A DNA stretch of 64,000 nt from Catenulispora acidiphila DSM 44928 (GTDB taxonomy: Bacteria > Actinomycetota > Actinomycetes > Streptomycetales > Catenulisporaceae), in assembly GCF_000024025.1 (NCBI RefSeq), contig NC_013131.1, positions 7,766,229-7,830,228 on the forward strand. Direction: 5' to 3'. Positions 60,088 to 64,000 of this stretch are shown here, one piece after another. The position numbers and the translations under genes are program-made. Below the pieces are notes generated by a model. The model made no database searches. It had not been told where the DNA came from and was given only the letters and a program-made list of their open reading frames with translations. Positions within the stretch are counted from its first letter, which is position 1; the number at the start of each line of letters is the position of its first letter.

Positions 60088-61419
60088 TCACTCCCCCGCC
60101 GAAACCGCCCGCGCCGCCACCCGGCGCAGCACCTCGCCGATGGTGTGCGTTGTCAGTGCGACCTGCCAGGGGCGGGCGCCCGCGCCGGCCAGGAAGGCTG
60201 ACACCTGCTCGTCGCTCGGGTCGGGTGCCGGCGGGGTCCAGCACAGGCGGCGCAATGAATCCGGCGCCAGCAGGTTCTCGACCGGCAGCGAGTGCTGCGC
60301 CGCCAAGGCGCCCACGGCCTCGCGTGCCGCAGTCAGGCGCTCCGCTGCGGCGGGGTCCTTGTCTGCCCAGGCGCGGACGGGCGGGGGGCCGTCGCTGGGG
60401 GCGGCGCCGGGCTTGGGGAGTTCGGAGTCCTTGAGTTGGCGGGCTTGGGTCAGGGCTTCGAAGTAGCGGGGGACGTCGTTGGAGCGCATGCGGCCGGTGA
60501 AGCCGGGGATGGTGCGCATTTGGGCGGCGGTGCCGGGCAGGGACAGGGCTGAGTCGATGATGGCTTGGTCTGGGAGGACTCGGGTGGGGGTCATGTCGCG
60601 GCGGCGGGCTAGTTCGTCGCGGGATTCCCAGAGGGCTCGGACTACGGCGAGTTGGCGGGGGCGGCGGACTTTGTGGAGGCCGGAGGTGCGGCGCCAGGGT
60701 TCGGCTCGGGGTTTGGGGGGCGGGGCGCTGGCCACGGCGTCGAATTCTTGGCGGGCCCAGTCGAGTTTGCCGGCGCCGCGGAGTTCGTCCTCGATGATGT
60801 CGCGGACTTCGACCAGGACTTCGACGTCGAGGGCGGCGTAGCGGAGCCAGGCTTCGGGCAGGGGGCGGGTCGACCAGTCGGAGGCCGAGTGGCCCTTCTC
60901 GAGCTCGAGCTTCAGGACTTCGGCGACCAGGGGACCCAGGCCCACGCGCTCGTGGCCGCCGAGGCGGGCGCCGAGTTCGGTGTCGAACAGCCCGCCGGTG
61001 CCGTCGGGGCGGCGCGCGGGCGGGTGCATGCCGACCTCGGCCAGGCAGGCCAGGTCCTGGGAGGCGGCGTGCAGGACCCACTCGGCGCCGGCCAGCGCCG
61101 GGCCGTCGCCGGCCAGCGCCGACAGGTCCGGGCAGGCGATGGGGTCGATGAGGAAGGTGCCGGCGCCCTGGCGGCGTATCTGGACCAGGTAGGCGCGCTG
61201 GCTGTACTTGTAGCCGCTGGCCCGTTCGGCGTCCACGGCGACCGGGCCGGTGCCGGCCGCCAGCGCCTCGACGGCGGCGGCCAGCGCCTGCTCGGTGTCC
61301 GTTACCGGGGGCAGGCCTTCACGCGGTTCCAGCAGCGGGACCAGGCCGGTCGGCGCTTCGGCGGCCTTCGGGGTCTGCTCGGGGCTCGCCGGTCCGCCCG
61401 GCGTACTGGAACTCGTCAC
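60088..61419 (-). CDS. rnd: Ribonuclease D-like 3'-5' exonuclease with HRDC domain
   Basis: 443 residues from ATG 61419. DEDDy exonuclease: GTGPVAVDAERASGYKYSQR gives the first Asp-x-Glu pair, WVLHAASQDLACLAEVGMHP the second Asp, and WLRYAALDVEVLVEVRDIIE the Tyr/Asp of motif III. An HRDC domain (VVRALWESRDELARRRDMTP) and a C-terminal helical domain follow. RNase D trims tRNA and other structured RNA 3' ends. It lies next to the whiI-type gene as in Streptomyces. The last third uses visibly G/T-rich plus-strand composition. Confidence 0.93.
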   Translation of the reverse strand: MTSSSTPGGPASPEQTPKAAEAPTGLVPLLEPREGLPPVTDTEQALAAAVEALAAGTGPVAVDAERASGYKYSQRAYLVQIRRQGAGTFLIDPIACPDLSALAGDGPALAGAEWVLHAASQDLACLAEVGMHPPARRPDGTGGLFDTELGARLGGHERVGLGPLVAEVLKLELEKGHSASDWSTRPLPEAWLRYAALDVEVLVEVRDIIEDELRGAGKLDWARQEFDAVASAPPPKPRAEPWRRTSGLHKVRRPRQLAVVRALWESRDELARRRDMTPTRVLPDQAIIDSALSLPGTAAQMRTIPGFTGRMRSNDVPRYFEALTQARQLKDSELPKPGAAPSDGPPPVRAWADKDPAAAERLTAAREAVGALAAQHSLPVENLLAPDSLRRLCWTPPAPDPSDEQVSAFLAGAGARPWQVALTTHTIGEVLRRVAARAVSAGE

Positions 61420-61441
61420 GCCCTTACAGTAACGACCGCCG

Positions 61442-62140
61442 TCAGTGAATGGTCCCGCCGCGCAGCGCGACCGCGACCATGCCGGCCCGATCGCCCGTGC
61501 CCAGCTTGCGGGCGATGCGCGCCAGATGGCTCTTGACGGTCAGCGCCGAGAGCCCCATCGCCTGCCCGATCGCCTTGTTCGAGCGGCCGTCGGCGACCAG
61601 CCGCAGCACCTCGATCTCGCGGGCGGACAGGTCCCGGCAGCCGGCGTGCGCGGCCTGGGCCGCACCTCCCGCGCCGGCCAGCGCCGCGGCGCCCGGCGGC
61701 AGCCCGCCGGCCGGGCGGACCCGGTTGGCGCTGGCGGCGTGCACGCCGGTCATCCCGGGGCGGCCGGCGGCGACCGGGCGCGCGCCGGTGATGACGAAGC
61801 CGCGGACGCCGGAGGCCAGGGCCGCCCGGACGGCTCCGGCGTCGTCGGCGGCCGAGACGGCCAGGCCGCCGGCCCAGCCGGCCGCCCGCATCTCGGCCAG
61901 TAGCTGAAGTCCTGACCCGTCCGGCAGGTGGATGTCCACGACGGCCAGATCGCGGGTCGCGGACATCCGGCTGCGCGCTTCGGCAGCCGTCTGCGCCTCG
62001 AGCACGTCGCGGACGCCGAGCGCCCACAAGTGCCGGGTCACCGACTGGCGCACGCGCGGGTCGGCCACGACGACCATCGCGGTCAGGCGCGCCGGCCGGT
62101 ATGCGATCAGGTTGGCGGTGTTGTCGACGAGTACCGACAC
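61442..62140 (-). CDS. whiI: WhiI-type atypical response regulator (sporulation)
   Basis: 232 residues from GTG 62140, preceded by AGGAGGAGG. Receiver domain: TAMVVVADPRVRQSVTRHLW has Ala-Asp where normal receivers have the acidic pair; the phospho-acceptor position is kept (LAVVDIHLPDGSGLQLLAEM, Asp69), while the usual Ser/Thr and Lys positions are altered (GGLAVSAADDAG, FVITGARPV). After a Gly/Ala linker comes a LuxR-type helix-turn-helix (LSAREIEVLRLVADGRSNKA, IGQAMGLSALTVKSHLARIA). Assigned to WhiI from this atypical pocket, the gene order thiolase-RNase D-this-DUF3000-hemE known around whiI in Streptomyces, and a WhiG-like promoter. WhiI works with BldM to switch on late sporulation genes. 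Confidence 0.85.
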   Translation of the reverse strand: MSVLVDNTANLIAYRPARLTAMVVVADPRVRQSVTRHLWALGVRDVLEAQTAAEARSRMSATRDLAVVDIHLPDGSGLQLLAEMRAAGWAGGLAVSAADDAGAVRAALASGVRGFVITGARPVAAGRPGMTGVHAASANRVRPAGGLPPGAAALAGAGGAAQAAHAGCRDLSAREIEVLRLVADGRSNKAIGQAMGLSALTVKSHLARIARKLGTGDRAGMVAVALRGGTIH

Positions 62141-62215
62141 CGAACCTCCTCCTGGGGGTGCTGCGAGCTTGTGCTCAGCGACCGCGTCCGCCGGTAGCGG
62201 ATCGGTCCATTCAGG

Positions 62216-62243
62216 TCATCGGCAGATCAAGCAGGCACCTTTA
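62216..62243 (-). promoter_or_regulatory. WhiG/FliA-type promoter upstream of whiI
   Basis: On the whiI coding strand: TAAA, 16 bases, GCCGATGA. The FliA/WhiG consensus is TAAA-N15/16-GCCGATAA, so only one base of the -10 differs. It would start transcription ~70 nt before the GTG. whiI is a known sigma-WhiG target in Streptomyces. Confidence 0.78.
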
Positions 62244-62564
62244 GGGCTAATGCTCGCAAGTTCACGGAACGGGACGAGGTCGGGCATATGATTATCGGAA
62301 AATGCGCCCTGACCTGCGGTGATATCACCTGAGATGCAGATTGCTCACGCACGGCAACATGCCATGACGCAGAGTTACCTGACCGATCCGCAAGCGTCGG
62401 ACGTGCAGTTCCGCGACCGATGGGGCGCGACGGGCCGAAGGGGTCGAGCGCTGGGCCGTCCGGTGGAACCGGCTGGGCTGATCAGGTGAGCACGGCGTAA
62501 CAGAATGAAGCCGGAGCGCCCGGCGGTCGGCGAGTAGCAGAAGTGTTCGAAGTCGCCGGAGCGG
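62244..62564. other. Rest of the long whiI upstream region
   Basis: No gene supported. It contains a perfect 12-bp palindrome GGTGATATCACC at 62318-62329, 75 bp upstream of the WhiG-like promoter, and an A/T-rich patch at 62286-62303. These could be activator or repressor sites for whiI. Confidence 0.5.
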
Positions 62565-62636
62565 TCTGCCGAGTGTGCCGAGCCTGCCGAGCCTGCCGAG
62601 TCCGCAGAGTCCGCAGAGTCCGCAGAGTCCCCTGAG
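62565..62636 (-). repeat. 9-bp tandem repeat, eight units, after the DUF3000 gene
   Basis: Plus-strand units: TCTGCCGAG, TGTGCCGAG, CCTGCCGAG twice, TCCGCAGAG three times, TCCCCTGAG. The tract begins 12 bp beyond the stop of the leftward DUF3000 gene. In one minus frame it would read as a Ser-Ala-Asp/Gly repeat, but it is outside any supported gene. Confidence 0.9.
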
Positions 62637-62648
62637 AAGAGGTCCCGG

Positions 62649-63239
62649 TCAGCGACGCGACCCGGCCGGCGGCAGGTTCGCCACACCCTCGTACTCCGGC
62701 GGCAGTCCCGCGCACATCATCATCAGAGCGCACCACGCCTGCAGATGCGCGCCGAAGTCGATCCCGCCGTCGGGTCCGGGCACCGCCGTCCAGGACGCGC
62801 GGATCTCCACGGCGGTCGTCGCCGGACGCCCGGACAGTCCGCCGAACCCGCGCGAGGACGAGCGGGACACCGTGCCGCCCTCAGCCGTGAACGGCGCGCC
62901 GTGCTCGGCCAGCGCGTCCATCAGCCAGGACCAGGCGACCTCGGCCAGCAGCGGGTCCTCGGCGATCTCCGCCTCCAGGTCCGCCTCGACCAGCACCACG
63001 ACCCGCCACGCGCCGCGCCACTCCTCGTGGCCGCCGGGGCGGTGCAGCAGGACCAGACGGCCGGTGGCCAGGTCCTCGTCGCCCACCACCACGCCGCCGC
63101 CGACGGCGTGCGCGAAGGGGGCGAGGTTCACCGGAGCCGGCAGCGGGTCGAGCTCGACCGCGGCCGGCGGGGACGCCGCCGTCAGGGCGGCGACGGCCTC
63201 CGCGAACTCCCGCGGGTCGTCCGCGCGGCTGGGTGCCAT
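62649..63239 (-). CDS. DUF3000-family protein
   Basis: 196 residues from ATG 63239 (MAPSRADDPREFAEAVAALT). The sequence LAPFAHAVGGGVVVGDEDLA ... GRLVLLHRPGGHEEWRGAWR, WSWLMDALAEHGAPFTAEGG, TVSRSSSRGFGGLSGRPATT and the C-terminal LQAWCALMMMCAGLPPEYEG fit the actinobacterial DUF3000 family, whose gene sits between whiI/RNase D and hemE in Streptomyces. No function is established. Upstream open frame to 63443 lies in the intergenic region shared with hemE and was not used. Confidence 0.88.
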   Translation of the reverse strand: MAPSRADDPREFAEAVAALTAASPPAAVELDPLPAPVNLAPFAHAVGGGVVVGDEDLATGRLVLLHRPGGHEEWRGAWRVVVLVEADLEAEIAEDPLLAEVAWSWLMDALAEHGAPFTAEGGTVSRSSSRGFGGLSGRPATTAVEIRASWTAVPGPDGGIDFGAHLQAWCALMMMCAGLPPEYEGVANLPPAGSRR

Positions 63240-63500
63240 GGGTGAAGCGTACGCCGCCGCCCCGCGCGCCCGACGGGAGGCGCGCTGGCAGGGGACCCGA
63301 GGTGAGCGCGGAGGATATTCGCCGGTGATCCACACCACGGCGAGGCGCGCCGTACCGCACCGAAACCGCGGGGGAGACAACGCCGAACGCCGTCCATGCC
63401 GACAGCACGTCGGGAACCCCCGCGAACAGCAAGACCCCGGCACCGATCACCCTCGTGAACGTGGGACCATCGAAAGGTGACCGACGACAGGAGCGATGCC

Positions 63501-64000
63501 GTGCACGACAGTGTGACCGAGAGCCTGAACCCCGCGGCGGACCTGGACCAGTCGGCAGCCGAGAAGTCCACTGACGTGCCGGGCCCGCGCAGCGGGAGCG
63601 CGCCGGGCTCCTCGAGGGCTTCCGGCGCTTTGGGCGCCTCCGATGCTTCAGGCGCCTCGGACCCGCGCCGCAGCCCCGCCCACGACAGCGACTTCCTGCG
63701 CGCCGCCCGCCGCGAGCCGGTCAGCCGCACCCCGGTGTGGTTCATGCGCCAGGCCGGCCGTGCGCTGCCGGAGTACAAGAAGGTGCGTACCGGGATCCCG
63801 ATGCTGGACGCCTGCCTGCGCCCGGACCTGGTGACCGAGATCACCCTGCAGCCGGTGCGCCGCTACGGCGTGGACGCCGCCGTCCTCTACAGCGACATCG
63901 TGGTCCCGCTCAAGGCGATCGGCGTGGAGGTGGAGATCGTCCCGAACGTCGGCCCGGTGATCGCCCACCCGGTCCGCGACCTGTCGGGGCTGGACCAGAT
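63501..64000 (+). CDS. hemE: Uroporphyrinogen decarboxylase (3' end cut by window edge)
   Basis: About 166 codons from GTG 63501, with AGGAG seven bases upstream. The first ~55 residues are a Ser/Ala/Gly-rich extension ([20 protein letters not shown]) not seen in typical HemE. The enzyme proper starts near [20 protein letters not shown] and contains the signature [18 protein letters not shown], then [20 protein letters not shown], which carries the active-site Asp region. It decarboxylates uroporphyrinogen III to coproporphyrinogen III in haem synthesis. Divergent from DUF3000, as in Streptomyces. Confidence 0.95.
   Translation, partial: MHDSVTESLNPAADLDQSAAEKSTDVPGPRSGSAPGSSRASGALGASDASGASDPRRSPAHDSDFLRAARREPVSRTPVWFMRQAGRALPEYKKVRTGIPMLDACLRPDLVTEITLQPVRRYGVDAAVLYSDIVVPLKAIGVEVEIVPNVGPVIAHPVRDLSGLDQ

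Noticed and set aside
62375..62686. A small Ser-Ala-Asp-repeat protein encoded by the 9-bp repeat
   Set aside because: The only open frame overlaps the end of the DUF3000 gene, has no ribosome site, and the rest of it lacks protein-like composition.
1..64000. Mobile element, prophage, toxin-antitoxin or biosynthetic gene cluster as the main theme
   Set aside because: No transposase, integrase, attachment-site tRNA, phage structural gene, toxin/antitoxin pair or assembly-line synthase was recognised; the SnoaL-like and methyltransferase genes stand alone.

Overview
The window is very GC-rich DNA from a mycelial, spore-forming actinomycete. Evidence: GTG starts, ATGA/GTGA gene overlaps, many Tat and Sec secreted enzymes, SigE-type and S-adenosyl methyltransferase families typical of actinomycetes, and a right-hand block (fatty-acid oxidation alpha subunit, thiolase, RNase D, WhiI-type regulator, DUF3000, hemE) matching the known Streptomyces order around whiI. 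Long low-complexity insertions and minisatellite-like repeats suggest a Catenulispora-like genome rather than a typical Streptomyces; that placement is inference.

Layout. 1-8.0 kb: a LacI-type regulator diverges from a glycogen-debranching-like glycoside hydrolase across twin palindromes, then a WD40 protein, a Tat-exported PI-PLC-like enzyme and a Tat-exported C39-like peptidase ending in a strong terminator. 8.0-14.5 kb: a frameshifted remnant of a berberine-bridge-type oxidase, a small unknown gene, and a translationally coupled pair consisting of a 1478-residue TPR protein with a central zinc-finger-like cluster and a low-complexity acidic protein. 14.8-22.7 kb: SnoaL-like protein, exported PHP metallohydrolase, MarR regulator facing a zinc-ribbon protein across a 23-bp perfect palindrome, SAM methyltransferase and a large secreted CHAP-like protein. 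23-25 kb: adenosylhomocysteinase preceded by a recognisable SAH riboswitch, then a GNAT enzyme.

25-37 kb: a C-terminally short multicopper oxidase, lysA, and two divergent overlapping gene sets (LD-carboxypeptidase/M20/S9 peptidases versus a LysA-like PLP enzyme and a D-aminoacylase), followed by a 56-bp tandem-repeat array and a cytoplasmic-looking class A beta-lactamase-like protein. These suggest salvage of cell-wall or D-amino-acid peptides. 37-49.9 kb: SigE sigma factor with membrane partner, LysR, M6 protease, GNAT, NlpC/P60 endopeptidase, ABC exporter, ChaA-like antiporter, acyl-CoA ligase, acyl-CoA dehydrogenase, and a TetR regulator with a Gly/Ala insertion. 50-55 kb: two adjacent dynamin-like GTPases, the first inflated by repeats. 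55-64 kb: fadB-fadA operon, azoreductase/HxlR divergon, RNase D, whiI with a WhiG-type promoter, DUF3000 and the start of hemE.

A recurring feature is short tandem repeats (9-116 bp) lying on or just after stop codons of at least eight genes, sometimes where the strand composition switches from C/A-rich to G/T-rich. No rRNA, tRNA, CRISPR array, transposase or phage module was recognised.
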